Notes under the pieces: model-generated | Told to the model about the DNA's origin: nothing | What the model saw: only the letters and a program-made list of their open reading frames with translations | Database searches by the model: none | From: JAMQPK01 sp963782595 | GTDB lineage: Bacteria > Acidobacteriota > Vicinamibacteria > Vicinamibacterales > JAMQPK01 | NCBI GenBank assembly: GCA_963782595.1 | Contig: CAWAKJ010000007.1 | Span: forward strand, 865,014-929,013 | DNA length: 64,000 nucleotides | Direction: 5' to 3' | Part shown: piece by piece, positions 27,059-35,874 of the stretch | Numbering within the stretch: the first letter of the stretch is position 1 | Layout of the letters: the number at the start of each line of letters is the position of its first letter | Translations under genes and position numbers: made by a program

Positions 27059-28039
27059 ATGGCAGCCCGTCACCTTACCGCCCTCGCCCTCGGAGCCACT
27101 GTGCTCGCGGGCCCCGCACTGGTAACACTCCGGGCAGACGAAGCGCCCCGTCCGTCAGTGCACGTGCTGAAGACGCCGGTCCGATCGATTCCGGGCCCGA
27201 AGCGCACCGTCGCGGTCTCGCGGTTCGCCAGCAAGAGCGACTTCAACCTGCACTACGGGCTGACCGACGTCGGCGGCGGGCTCGCGGCGCTGCTGACGGC
27301 GGCGCTCGTCGAGTCGGGCCAGTTTGTCGTCGTCGAGCGCGAGACGTTGAGCGACGTCCTCGCCGAGCAGAGCCTGATCGCCTCGGGGCTCGTAAAGGAA
27401 GAAGGCGCCGCGGCGCCCGGCGCGATCGTCGGCGCGAGCCTGCTCGTCAAGGGAGCCGTCACCGAATTCAGCGAAGCTGCAGGTGGAGGCGGATTCGGCA
27501 TCGGCATCGCCGGCGTCGGCGTGGGCATCAAGAGCCGCGTTGCCATGGTGGGTCTGGATGTCCAGATTATCGACGCGACCACGAGCCAGGTGCTCGCCAG
27601 CTACAAGGTGCTCGAGAAGGTCAGCGCGAAAGCGGTGGGCGTGGACGTGGCACGTCTCGGCGTCGATACGGGCTTCACGAAGTTCTTCGAGACGCCGATC
27701 GGCCAGGCCGCGCGGAAGGCGATCACTGTGGCCGTCGAACGCTTTGCCCTGGAAGCCGCATCGCGTCCGTGGAGCGGGCAGGTGGTGGCGTTCGATTCCG
27801 GCGAAGTCGTCATCAACGCGGGAGAGACGTCCGGCATCAGGGTGGGCGACACGTTCATGCTGGAGCGCGCATCCGCCGCATTCACCGACCCTGCCACCGG
27901 CCGGGTCCTCGGCCGCCGGAAAGCTCGACTCGGCCGGCTCGTCGTCACGGCTGTCGAAGAGGAGCTGGCGTTTGCCGTCTATCAGCCGATCGCGGACACG
28001 CTGCCCAAGCGTGGCGATCTCGTCGTCGTGCAGCAGTAA
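27059..28039 (+). CDS. CsgG/FlgT-like secreted protein
   Basis: A 326-residue protein with an N-terminal signal sequence (ALGATVLAGPALVTLRA). The core reads KRTVAVSRFASKSDFN, then LAALLTAALVESGQFVVVERETLSDVLAEQ, then GASLLVKGAVTEFSE and VGLDVQIIDATTSQVLASYKV. This is the anticodon-binding-like fold of CsgG/LpoB-type periplasmic proteins. The C-terminal 85 residues (WSGQVVAFDSGEVVINAGETSGIRVGD) resemble the FlgT C-terminal beta-barrel. CsgG proteins assemble surface polymers or act as envelope assembly factors. There is no lipobox, so it is probably soluble in the periplasm. It lies between two unrecognised secreted proteins. Confidence 0.78.
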   Translation: MAARHLTALALGATVLAGPALVTLRADEAPRPSVHVLKTPVRSIPGPKRTVAVSRFASKSDFNLHYGLTDVGGGLAALLTAALVESGQFVVVERETLSDVLAEQSLIASGLVKEEGAAAPGAIVGASLLVKGAVTEFSEAAGGGGFGIGIAGVGVGIKSRVAMVGLDVQIIDATTSQVLASYKVLEKVSAKAVGVDVARLGVDTGFTKFFETPIGQAARKAITVAVERFALEAASRPWSGQVVAFDSGEVVINAGETSGIRVGDTFMLERASAAFTDPATGRVLGRRKARLGRLVVTAVEEELAFAVYQPIADTLPKRGDLVVVQQ

Positions 28040-28072
28040 CCGGCCACGACAACTTTAGACAAGGAGACTGCG

Positions 28073-28555
28073 ATGACATCCAACACTCGTATCGCTCGTC
28101 GATTCCTGCAGGGTATTGCGCTTGCCGCCGCCATGCAGACGACGGCACAGGCTCAGACAAATGCGTGTCCCGTGTTGATGCACCCGACCGTGGTTCCGTA
28201 CGACGCAATGGCGGGCGAGCAATCAGCGATGCCTCAGCCCCAGTTCGGTCTGCTCCCGGAAGTGCCTGCGACACCTGCGCTCGATCCGGCAGCGCTCGCC
28301 GGGCTCGCTGGTGATACGCGCGGAATCCCGTTGTCGTCGCGTCCGGACTACCGCCTGACGTTCGCGGCCCAGAACGGACTGCACATGTCGTTTGTCACCC
28401 CAACTGCGCCGCGAGAGTCCGAGCAGCTTCGCGTGCAAGGCAGCCTCGCGATCGTGAGCGCGTTCATCCAACAGCGAGCCGCCGCGCGCGCGACGCCTGG
28501 GCCCGCGGAGACGCCGGGCTCGGCGCGTATGGGCGCGAGCGATAGCGCACGATAA
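28073..28555 (+). CDS. Secreted hypothetical protein
   Basis: A 160-residue protein with signal peptide (LQGIALAAAMQTTAQA) and ribosome site AAGGAG before ATG 28073. The mature region is Ala/Pro-rich (QFGLLPEVPATPALDPAAL), with a middle segment DYRLTFAAQNGLHMSFVTP and a low-complexity tail. No family is recognised. The spacing of 33 bp after the CsgG-like gene suggests one operon; the ECF sigma gene starts 46 bp later. Confidence 0.6.
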   Translation: MTSNTRIARRFLQGIALAAAMQTTAQAQTNACPVLMHPTVVPYDAMAGEQSAMPQPQFGLLPEVPATPALDPAALAGLAGDTRGIPLSSRPDYRLTFAAQNGLHMSFVTPTAPRESEQLRVQGSLAIVSAFIQQRAAARATPGPAETPGSARMGASDSAR

Positions 28556-28601
28556 CTGTTGATGGTAGGGTTACGCGCAACCGTCAGATGCGACGCGAGC
28601 G

Positions 28602-29156
28602 ATGGTCGTAAACCAGGACGAACACCGGCAGTGGCTGCGGGAGACGGCCAAGGGCGATCGCTCCGCATTCGAGCGGCTCTATCGTGCCTATCAGCGGCGG
28701 ATTTTCGGCTACCTGTTTCGGATGGTGGGCAGCGCCGAGCACGCCGAGGAACTGACGAGCGACGTCATGCTCGAGGTGTGGAAGAGCGCCGGCGCCTTCA
28801 GGGGCGAATCACAGGTCTCGACGTGGATGTTCGGCATTGCCCGGTTCAAGGCGCTGAGCTTCCTTCGCCGGGCGCGCAGCGAATCAGTTGGTGTCGAGGA
28901 GGCGAACGAGGTGCCGGACCCGAGCGAGCTGCCCGATGAGAAGCTGGTGAAACAGGGCATGGCCGTCCGCATCAAGGAGGCGCTCGGCAGGCTCTCTCAC
29001 GAGCATCGCGAGGTGATGGAGCTGACGTTTTTCGAGGGCTTCTCGTACCCGGAGATCGCGAAGCTTCTGGATTGTCCGGTGAACACGGTGAAAACGCGAA
29101 TGTTCTACGCGCGGAAGCAGCTGCGCGAGCTGCTCGGCGCAGAGGTTTCCCCATGA
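28602..29156 (+). CDS. ECF sigma factor of a sigma/anti-sigma/protease operon
   Basis: A 184-residue RNA polymerase sigma factor of usual ECF length. Region 2 (AFERLYRAYQRRIFGYLFRMVG, EELTSDVMLEVWKSAG, VSTWMFGIARFKAL) and region 4 (LSHEHREVMELTFFEGFSYPEIAKLL, VNTVKTRMFYARKQLREL) are both well conserved. The stop overlaps the start of the anti-sigma gene as ATGA (29153-29156). In turn that gene overlaps a subtilisin-like protease gene, so all three are translationally coupled. It should recognise its own promoter; none could be identified with confidence in the 46-bp upstream spacer. Confidence 0.9.
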   Translation: MVVNQDEHRQWLRETAKGDRSAFERLYRAYQRRIFGYLFRMVGSAEHAEELTSDVMLEVWKSAGAFRGESQVSTWMFGIARFKALSFLRRARSESVGVEEANEVPDPSELPDEKLVKQGMAVRIKEALGRLSHEHREVMELTFFEGFSYPEIAKLLDCPVNTVKTRMFYARKQLRELLGAEVSP

Positions 29157-29800
29157 CAGCTGACGTGCACCGCGCCGTCGACGAATTGCTGCCCTGGTAC
29201 GCCAACGGCACGCTCGAAGGTGAAGAGCGCGCCCGTGTGGAGCGGCATCTCGCCGAGTGCGACGTCTGCCGGCAGGAGATGGCGTTCCTGCGCGACATGG
29301 GCGACGCGGCATCCGAGATCGTGGCGGCGACCCCGGCCGTTCCCGACGCACTTGGCAAGACGCTCGCTCGCATCGACGAGTGGGAGGACACGCGGCAGCC
29401 GTCGCTTGCCGCGCGCATACGCGCGTTCGCCGCGGGTGTGTTCGACGTACCGAGAATGCCGCGGCTCGTACTGGTGACGCAGTCGGCGCTGATCCTGGCA
29501 CTGGGCGCCATGCTCGTGCTGTCGCGGCTGCAGGGGCCAGCGTTCTCGACGCTGTCGGGAGGAAACACCACGTCCACCGCTCCACGTCTCACCGTTGTCT
29601 TCGAAGCGACCGCGACCGAGCAGGCGATCCGTCAGGCGCTTGGCCAGGTCGGCGGCACGATCGTCTCGGGACCGTCGGCGGCCGGTGTTTACATCGTCGC
29701 GGTGCCGAAGGCGGGCGACGACGTGCGCGCGGTGGATGCCGCGATCGCCGCTCTTCGAGAGAACCGTTCGGTCATCCGGTTTGTGGAGCTGGAGCCATGA
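29153..29800 (+). CDS. Membrane anti-sigma factor with periplasmic propeptide-like domain
   Basis: A 215-residue protein. The zinc anti-sigma motif HX3CX2C is at His32, Cys36 and Cys39 (ERHLAECDVCRQEM), and a single transmembrane helix lies at about 104-124. The periplasmic part (145-215) reads LTVVFEATATEQAIRQ, GGTIVSGPSAAGVYIVAV, AAIAALRENRSVIRFVE. This beta-alpha-beta pattern resembles the I9/fervidolysin-type propeptide that chaperones and inhibits subtilisin-like proteases. A comparable stretch is found in the protease encoded next to it (about residues 440-505). The anti-sigma factor may thus be held, sensed or cut by that protease. The zinc motif and helix are direct; the propeptide similarity is judged by eye. 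Confidence 0.83.
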   Translation: MTADVHRAVDELLPWYANGTLEGEERARVERHLAECDVCRQEMAFLRDMGDAASEIVAATPAVPDALGKTLARIDEWEDTRQPSLAARIRAFAAGVFDVPRMPRLVLVTQSALILALGAMLVLSRLQGPAFSTLSGGNTTSTAPRLTVVFEATATEQAIRQALGQVGGTIVSGPSAAGVYIVAVPKAGDDVRAVDAAIAALRENRSVIRFVELEP

Positions 29801-32181
29801 AGAGCATCGCGACGGCCGTCGTGTTCCTGTGGTGTGTGGTTCCCGCGTTCGGTCAGCCGCGCGAGGCCGGCGTCGCGGCCGCATCGCGGATGCTTGGAGA
29901 CGGAACCCGGTCGCTGCTCGTCCACATCCGGGAGGCTGGTGGTCCGGCCATAGACGAGGTGCGCATCGAGCTGCCGCGAGGCGTGGTGGATGGAGCCGTC
30001 CCGTTAGGCATCCCCGCCGGATGGAAGAGCCAGCGCGACGGCTCTGCGCTGCGGCTTTCGGGAAACGCCGCGACGCTGCCGATCCGCCTCCGCATCGTGC
30101 TTTTCGACGCGAAGGATCCGGGATCGATTCGGATAAGACTGCGGCTCGCCGGGCGCACCGTATGGGAAGGGCAGATGATTCCGTCGCCGTTGCCCACGAT
30201 GACGACTGCGGGCATTCCGGCCGGGTTCGTGCAGATGCCCGCTGTGGTCAGTCCCGGCCGGGAGATCGAGTTCCAGGTGCTCGACCCGAAGGGCACGCCA
30301 TCCGATGGACAGTGGTTCGTCGCCGGCGTGGCAGCGACTCCAGCCGGCGAGAACCGCCTGCGCGTTCAACTGCCGCCCGACCTCGTTCCCGGATCGCCGG
30401 TGCGCGTCACCTATTTCGACGCATGGGGCGAACGCATTCTCGATGCGCTCGCCCCGCGAGATGTCGTCGTCACGAGTGCCACCGACGCATCGCAGCAGAA
30501 CACGCCGCGCATCACCGGGTGCGCGCAGTACGGCTTCAGAGGCCAGGGCATCTGCGTCTGCGGGAACTTCCCGGAGTCGTCTCGGGCTGGTCTCACGATA
30601 GACGGCCAACCGGCCGCGGTGCTGTCGGCGTCGCAGCAGGTGATTCACGTGCGGATCCCCGAGTCGCTGGCGCCGGGACCGCACACGATTGCGGGGGACC
30701 CGGCGGCGGGGTTCTCCAACGACGATCGCGCGTCGATGCGCGCGCTCGTCCTGCAGGCCTCGATCGACTCGAAGGCGCTGATGCGCGGCGAGTCCACGAT
30801 CATGCGCCTGGCGATCGATGGCGCCGGTGAACCGCTGGTGCTCGCCGTCACGAATCGGACGCCCGGCATCATCTCGATCCCGGGCGGCAACTATCAGGAG
30901 ATCGAGCTGCCGCCCGACGTCAACCGCGCGGTGGAACGGCGTGTCGATGCACGGGCGCCGGGCGCCTTTACGATCGACACAGACGTCACGCCGCCGCCGT
31001 GTCCCTGCATGGACCAGCCGGAGCGGCCGTCCACGGCGTCGCAGCCGGTTCCCGTCTTCGTGCCGCGGCGCGTGCTTGCCACGATTGCCGTGGCGGCGCC
31101 GGCTGTGATGCTGACGACTGCACAGGCGGTGGCGCTCGCCAACGGCCTGTCGGTGGTCGAGGTGACGCCGCTGCCGCTGGCCGGAGCGGCGCTCGCGATA
31201 TTCGAGATCCAGGACGGCATCGGGGCCATCGTCAAGGCAGCGGCGCTTGCGGCCGATCCCAACGTGCTGCTGGCGCAGCCGGATTTCGTCTACGACACGT
31301 TCCAGGCGGCCGCGTCTTCGCCGGGGATCGCGTACGGACCGGGACTGATCGGGGCGGACGTGGCGCGGCAGGTTGCCACCGGCGAGGGCGTGCGTGTGGC
31401 CGTCATCGATGCCGGACTGGATTCAAACCATCCGAGTCTCATGAAGAAGGTGGTGGAGTTCTCCGACGTGACGGGAACCGGGTGGACTCCCGACGCGCAC
31501 GGGACGCTCGTCGCAGGCGTGATCGCCGCCGAGGGCGGCGACGCCGGATCGCCGCGGGGCATCGCACCGGGCGCCGCGATCGTGGCGGTGAAGTCGTGCG
31601 TGGCGCTGTCGATCAGGCAGGCCGCCGCACGCTGCTGGTCTTCGACGCTGGCGCGCGGGATCGACGCGGCGGCGCGCAGGAACGTCCAGGTGATGAATCT
31701 GAGTGTCGGCGGTCCCGAAGACCGTTTGCTCGCGCGCATGGTCGAGGCCGCGGCGAGCAAGGGCATCGCGGTGGTGTCGGCTGCGGGCAACGACGGACCG
31801 TCGGGTAAGCCCAGCTACCCGGCCGCGATTGAGAACGTGATCGCGGTGACGGCCGTCGATGCCGCGTCGCAGTTGTACGGCCGGGCCACGCAGGGGCGCT
31901 TCATCGATTTCGCGGCGCCGGGAGTGGACATCCTGAGCACCGGCCCCGGTGGACGCGCGCAGATCTTCTCGGGCACATCGGCAGCCACGGCGTTTACGAC
32001 GGGCGCAGTGGCGCTGCTGCTCCAGCGCTCGAAACTGAACCCATCCGATCTGGCCACGCTGCTGCGCTCAACGGCGAAGGACCTGGGCCAACCCGGACGC
32101 GATGCGCAGTTCGGCGATGGATTGATTGACGTCTGCCGGGCCATCGTGCGCGCGTCCGGCCAGCAGGCACCGTGCCGATGA
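29797..32181 (+). CDS. Secreted S8 (subtilisin-like) serine protease
   Basis: A 794-residue protein with signal peptide (ATAVVFLWCVVPAFGQ) and a long N-terminal half of Ig/TIG-like beta domains, including a Cys-rich patch ITGCAQYGFRGQGICVCGN. A proline/cysteine linker (PPPCPCMDQPE) and a propeptide-like region (AQAVALANGLSVVEVTPLP, AALAADPNVLLAQPDFVYD) follow. The catalytic domain has Asp538 (VAVIDAGLDSNHP), His568 (DAHGTLVAGV) and Ser728 (FSGTSAATAF), plus the oxyanion Asn in SAAGNDGP. All triad members are present, so it should be active once exported. Its ATG overlaps the anti-sigma stop (ATGA, 29797-29800). The position next to a membrane anti-sigma factor makes it a candidate signal protease or regulon member. 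Confidence 0.88.
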   Translation: MKSIATAVVFLWCVVPAFGQPREAGVAAASRMLGDGTRSLLVHIREAGGPAIDEVRIELPRGVVDGAVPLGIPAGWKSQRDGSALRLSGNAATLPIRLRIVLFDAKDPGSIRIRLRLAGRTVWEGQMIPSPLPTMTTAGIPAGFVQMPAVVSPGREIEFQVLDPKGTPSDGQWFVAGVAATPAGENRLRVQLPPDLVPGSPVRVTYFDAWGERILDALAPRDVVVTSATDASQQNTPRITGCAQYGFRGQGICVCGNFPESSRAGLTIDGQPAAVLSASQQVIHVRIPESLAPGPHTIAGDPAAGFSNDDRASMRALVLQASIDSKALMRGESTIMRLAIDGAGEPLVLAVTNRTPGIISIPGGNYQEIELPPDVNRAVERRVDARAPGAFTIDTDVTPPPCPCMDQPERPSTASQPVPVFVPRRVLATIAVAAPAVMLTTAQAVALANGLSVVEVTPLPLAGAALAIFEIQDGIGAIVKAAALAADPNVLLAQPDFVYDTFQAAASSPGIAYGPGLIGADVARQVATGEGVRVAVIDAGLDSNHPSLMKKVVEFSDVTGTGWTPDAHGTLVAGVIAAEGGDAGSPRGIAPGAAIVAVKSCVALSIRQAAARCWSSTLARGIDAAARRNVQVMNLSVGGPEDRLLARMVEAAASKGIAVVSAAGNDGPSGKPSYPAAIENVIAVTAVDAASQLYGRATQGRFIDFAAPGVDILSTGPGGRAQIFSGTSAATAFTTGAVALLLQRSKLNPSDLATLLRSTAKDLGQPGRDAQFGDGLIDVCRAIVRASGQQAPCR

Positions 32182-32399
32182 GAGCGCCAACGAGCATTCT
32201 GCTGTTGCTCTTAGGGACGAGGGCGCTTCTTGCGTGAACCTTTCAGAAAGCGCCTCAGCTGGACTTCTGGGTGCCTGCCAGGATGACCGAGCGCTGTTTC
32301 GATGCTGCATTCCTGCAGCAGGGTGAGGCCACCTATCACAACTATCGCAAGTTCACAGTCGACACACGCGAGTCACTCGAATTGACTCCGGGCCGCTAG
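32178..32399 (+). pseudogene. Remnant of a fourth operon gene (secreted protein)
   Basis: An ATG at 32178 overlaps the protease stop (ATGA) and encodes MRAPTSILLLLLGTRALLA, a typical start of a signal peptide, before a stop at 32235-32237. In another frame the DNA up to TAG 32397-32399 encodes a coherent tail, LDFWVPARMTERC, ATYHNYRKFTVDTRESLEL. Together they look like the two ends of one secreted protein whose middle is gone. The original product cannot be named. A GGCGCTT/AAGCGCC inverted repeat (32222-32254) lies inside. Confidence 0.45.
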
Positions 32400-32409
32400 A
32401 AATTGAACT
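32391..32409. repeat. 19-bp direct repeat, copy 1 (end of a TonB-receptor-like gene)
   Basis: GGCCGCTAGAAATTGAACT is identical to 33245-33263. On the minus strand both copies read the last codons (F-N-F) and stop of an outer-membrane receptor gene. The PEP-CTERM gene lies between the copies. Confidence 0.8.
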
Positions 32410-33068
32410 CAGGCCTTCCGTCGACGGAAGATGTCCACGCCCGTGAGCCCGACACCCAGCAATAGGAGCGTGGAGACAGGTTCCGGGACACGATCCGGGA
32501 CTGTCGCGGCCTGCGCATTGAATTCGATGTCCTGAATCGCAAAGAAGTTGCCATCGAGCTCAACGCGTCCAATGCGCTCGCCGGCATTCCCAGCGACGCC
32601 CCAGAGACTGAATAAATCGGGCAATTGGTTGTTGAAAACGCCGATCAGGAGGTTCGATTCGTTATAGACGCGAATTGTCTCGACTGGTGTGTCGAATGAG
32701 ACCAAGCCGAAACCTACCGCGGACACCGTGTTGCCGTTGGCCAGGAAGTCAATGTTGAGGACGCCATCCCATGAGCCGAACGGACCGATCTCGGCGCTGG
32801 CGTTCACGTTTGGGGAGTTTGACCCACCGAAAATACCGATCTTGGTCGAGAAGGTCACGTCGGTCGAATAACTGGCACCGTCGGTATTCGTCGCCCCCTC
32901 GAAACTGAGGTGCGTATACCCGGCGCCGAGCGCCGCATTGAATCCCGCCGATTGAACGTCCGAGTCGTACGTAAAGGCGGTCATGGCATCTGTGAAGGTG
33001 ATCAGGCTGGCCGAAACAGGTTGGGCCACACTGACGAGCACCGCGACTGCGATAGAGAAGATGCGCAT
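32409..33068 (-). CDS. PEP-CTERM sorting-domain protein
   Basis: A 219-residue exported protein with signal peptide (IFSIAVAVLVSVAQPVSA) and a beta-rich body (FSTKIGIFGGSNSPN, FGSWDGVLNIDFLANGN, VGFGLVSFDTPVETIRVYN). The C-terminal PEP-CTERM tripartite signal is VPEPVSTLLLLGVGLTGVD plus a basic RRRK tail. Such proteins are recognised by exosortase, cut and delivered to the outer surface or extracellular matrix; no exosortase gene is in this window. ATG 33068 has the ribosome site GGAGG upstream and begins the signal peptide. The gene is enclosed by two 19-bp direct repeats taken from the end of the neighbouring receptor gene. Confidence 0.87.
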   Translation of the reverse strand: MRIFSIAVAVLVSVAQPVSASLITFTDAMTAFTYDSDVQSAGFNAALGAGYTHLSFEGATNTDGASYSTDVTFSTKIGIFGGSNSPNVNASAEIGPFGSWDGVLNIDFLANGNTVSAVGFGLVSFDTPVETIRVYNESNLLIGVFNNQLPDLFSLWGVAGNAGERIGRVELDGNFFAIQDIEFNAQAATVPDRVPEPVSTLLLLGVGLTGVDIFRRRKA

Positions 33069-33244
33069 CAAACCTCCAGGAGAACTGCGTTGCTCAGTTG
33101 CCACGGAATAAGGAAGGGCGCGCCTTGTAGCACACCGCGTGCCGTTCAGCCAGCGGCGCCAACATCTTATTAGCGAAGGAGTTATGCAGTTCTACGACTG
33201 CTGTCCTTAGGAGCAGACGTAAAGATTTCCGACGCCGACCCTCC

Positions 33245-33263
33245 GGCCGCTAGAAATTGAACT
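33245..33263. repeat. 19-bp direct repeat, copy 2 (true end of the Oar-like receptor gene)
   Basis: Identical to 32391-32409. It includes the stop codon and last codons of the Oar-like gene (33250-35874) plus five bases beyond the stop. Confidence 0.8.
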
Positions 33264-35874
33264 GCGTCCCGACCATCACCTTCCGCATGCCTTCTACCGC
33301 CGTCGGCTGCCTGAAGTGCTCCGATGTCATGGTGCCGCTGTAGCCGGTGTAGTTGGCGCGGTTGGTGAGATTTTGCGCCTGCACGCCAATCGTGAGGCGA
33401 TAGCGGCCGCCTCCCTGATCGAAGGTACGAATCGCCGCCGTGCCTCCGCTGCCGATCACCGTGACCCCTGGCGGAATTGAGGTGACCTGCCGGCCGAACA
33501 CGAACGTGTAGGCCGTGTAGACATTCAACGTCCAGTTCGTGGACGTGCTCAGCGTGTTCCGTCGGACACCGGCCGGGCGATCGTTGAAGACGAGGTCGCC
33601 GTTGTCGTCGCGTCCCGTCCTGATGCCATACGCCGCGCCGCCGACGATGTTCACGTTGGTCGCGACCTGCAGGTTCCTGATGATCTGGTTGTTGTAGCTG
33701 AAGTTCAGCCGGTTGCGCACGTGTCCGGGCGCGAGCCCCCACTCGTCGTCCAGAATTCCGCTGGGAGCGAGGCTGAACGGACCGTCGGTGTCGTTGCGCT
33801 CGTCTCCGAAGGTGTAGTTGACGAAGACCGTCGAGCGCTTGAAGCGGATGAGGGCCTCGTTGAAAGCCGGCAGCAGCGCGCCTGGATTGATGGTGACGTT
33901 CAGCTGCACCTGGTGCTGCCGCGAGCGCCCGTCCGACACGGCTTCGACGATGTTGCCCAATGCTTGATTGGGGCGGACGCCATTGTCGGGCGCATTACGG
34001 TTCAGCCCGCGCAGGAGTCCCGCGCCCCGCGTATAGCTATACGTGACGCTCGATCGAACTCCGCCGAACACCTGCTGGTCGATGCCCGCGCTCGCCCGTG
34101 TGAGACGCGCCAGCCGAATGTCGCTGCCCAGGAGATACCGGTTGGTGGGCGGCTCGACGCCGGTGTCGATGAGCCCGGGAAAGGCCGGATTCAGCACGAT
34201 CAGTTCTCGCTGGCGGACCCCATCCACGCGAAGCGTCTGCTCGTACGTGTTCATCGGCATCCAGTCGTAGAACACTCCCAGGCTCGAGCGCAGCGTCGTC
34301 CGGTTGTTCCCAAATGGTGCCCAGGTGACGCCGAATCGCGGCGCGAAGTTGTTGTAGTCGGCGACGTGCGTCTGCGTTTCGTATCTGACGCCAGGGCTGA
34401 GCGTGAGATTCCGGCGGATGCGGATGTCGTCCTGGACATACACGCCCCCCTGGAAATGTCGATAGCTGACGTTCGGATCCCCGACGCGGCGCGTGTAGCT
34501 GCGCGGGCGTCTCGCAATAAACGCGTCGAGGCTTTCGAACGTGTACGTGCCCAGATAGTTCGACGTGTCGTCCGAGCGGATGCTCGTCGCATCGAAGGCC
34601 ACGCCCGTGCGTAATGTGTGAATGCCGAGCACGTGGTCGAAGTCGGCGGCCGCGTTTACTGTGCGGTTGTGCGTGCCGCCGGCCACCTGAGCGCCCCCGC
34701 TCGTAAAGGCGTCGTTCACACGAATCGTCGGCGTCTCGACGGCCGAGCGCAGCTCCGAGTCGTTCCAGTACACCTGCAGCCGCGAGCGGATGAACGACCG
34801 GCGCCCCAGCGGGCCCATGTGCTGCGCGCGAATCGTGTGCTGGCTGTACTCGCGCGAGAACGCGCGCTCTTCTTCGTCGTAGGCGCCAATCCCGATGTTG
34901 CGGTTGTTGTTGCGGTCCATCGTGTAGCCGAGGCGCAGCGTCTGGTCGAGCGTCAGCGCGTAGTCGGCCTGCCCGCTCAGGTACATTTGTTCGCGCGGCG
35001 ATCGCACGCGCAGCGCCTCCGATCGGCCGCCCAGGGGCCCCACGATGTTGATGTTCGGCGTTTCGTACGAATTCTGACCATACGTAAAGAGGTTGAAGGA
35101 GCTCTTCTGGCTGATGAGCGTGCCGCCGAGGCCGAGGTTGTAGGTGCGCATTTGCTCGGGCCCCCTGCGCGGCGTGAACGGACTGCGCGCGCTCGTGGAG
35201 CCGTCGCGGAGCCAGGCGCCCGAATAGACGCGTATCGGGCCGATGCCGGGCTGGGTGATGATTTCGACCGATACACCGCCGGCGCTGTGATATTCGGCGG
35301 CGAACTGATCGCGCGAGATGCGAATCGATCGAATCTGCGCTTTCAGAGGCAGCGCGCCGCCTTCGAAGCTGTCGACGGAAATCACCGCGCCCGGGCCGGC
35401 CATGTCTTCGAGCTGGCGCCGGAGCTCGGCCGGATCGTCCGACAGCGCTTCGAGCTGCTCGCGCGTCAGCGTGGACCCGAACGACGCCTTCGCATCGGCC
35501 GCGTCCTGCTGCACGTTGACGGCAGCCTCTATCCCTTTGATCCGCAGCACGATGACCTGTTTGTTCTCGCCCGCACGCAGGCGCACCTCTTTGAGCACGC
35601 CGGGCTCGAATCCCTCGAATTCGGCCTGCACGGCGTACCGTCCTGGTGCGAGCGTGTCGAAGGTGGCCACGCCCTGCGGCGATGTGCTGCTCGAAAGAGG
35701 GGTTGTCGTTTTGTCCGCATCCTCCAGGCTGGTTGCCCGGACGAGGGCAGCGGGAATGACCGCGCCGGTCTGGTCGGCAACCGTGACGACCAGTCGTGCA
35801 GTGCGTGGCGTCTGCGCAAACAGCGGGTGAGCGAGAGCGAAGATCCCGAGAGCCAGCACGTGGATCGTTCTCAA
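33250..35874 (-). CDS. Oar-like outer-membrane receptor (carboxypeptidase-regulatory + TonB-receptor barrel)
   Basis: An 874-residue protein (from TTG 35874) with signal peptide (HVLALGIFALAHPLFAQ). A carboxypeptidase-regulatory-like domain covers about residues 25-105 (ARLVVTVADQTGAVIPAALV, TLAPGRYAVQAEFEGFEPG), a plug-like region follows (EQLEALSDDPAELRRQLEDM, YHSAGGVSVEI), and then a long beta-barrel ending VMVGTQFNF. Such Oar/SusC-like proteins import or display polymers. The alternative ATG 35973 would add 33 residues that contain no signal peptide and run into the divergent gene's promoter, so TTG 35874 with an upstream GAGG is preferred. It is complete. It is divergent from the GH15 gene. 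Confidence 0.85.
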   Translation of the reverse strand: MRTIHVLALGIFALAHPLFAQTPRTARLVVTVADQTGAVIPAALVRATSLEDADKTTTPLSSSTSPQGVATFDTLAPGRYAVQAEFEGFEPGVLKEVRLRAGENKQVIVLRIKGIEAAVNVQQDAADAKASFGSTLTREQLEALSDDPAELRRQLEDMAGPGAVISVDSFEGGALPLKAQIRSIRISRDQFAAEYHSAGGVSVEIITQPGIGPIRVYSGAWLRDGSTSARSPFTPRRGPEQMRTYNLGLGGTLISQKSSFNLFTYGQNSYETPNINIVGPLGGRSEALRVRSPREQMYLSGQADYALTLDQTLRLGYTMDRNNNRNIGIGAYDEEERAFSREYSQHTIRAQHMGPLGRRSFIRSRLQVYWNDSELRSAVETPTIRVNDAFTSGGAQVAGGTHNRTVNAAADFDHVLGIHTLRTGVAFDATSIRSDDTSNYLGTYTFESLDAFIARRPRSYTRRVGDPNVSYRHFQGGVYVQDDIRIRRNLTLSPGVRYETQTHVADYNNFAPRFGVTWAPFGNNRTTLRSSLGVFYDWMPMNTYEQTLRVDGVRQRELIVLNPAFPGLIDTGVEPPTNRYLLGSDIRLARLTRASAGIDQQVFGGVRSSVTYSYTRGAGLLRGLNRNAPDNGVRPNQALGNIVEAVSDGRSRQHQVQLNVTINPGALLPAFNEALIRFKRSTVFVNYTFGDERNDTDGPFSLAPSGILDDEWGLAPGHVRNRLNFSYNNQIIRNLQVATNVNIVGGAAYGIRTGRDDNGDLVFNDRPAGVRRNTLSTSTNWTLNVYTAYTFVFGRQVTSIPPGVTVIGSGGTAAIRTFDQGGGRYRLTIGVQAQNLTNRANYTGYSGTMTSEHFRQPTAVEGMRKVMVGTQFNF

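Noticed and set aside
29257..29796. N-terminal extension of the S8 protease upstream of ATG 29797
   Set aside because: It runs through the anti-sigma gene in another frame and has no resemblance; ATG 29797 starts a signal peptide and overlaps the anti-sigma stop.
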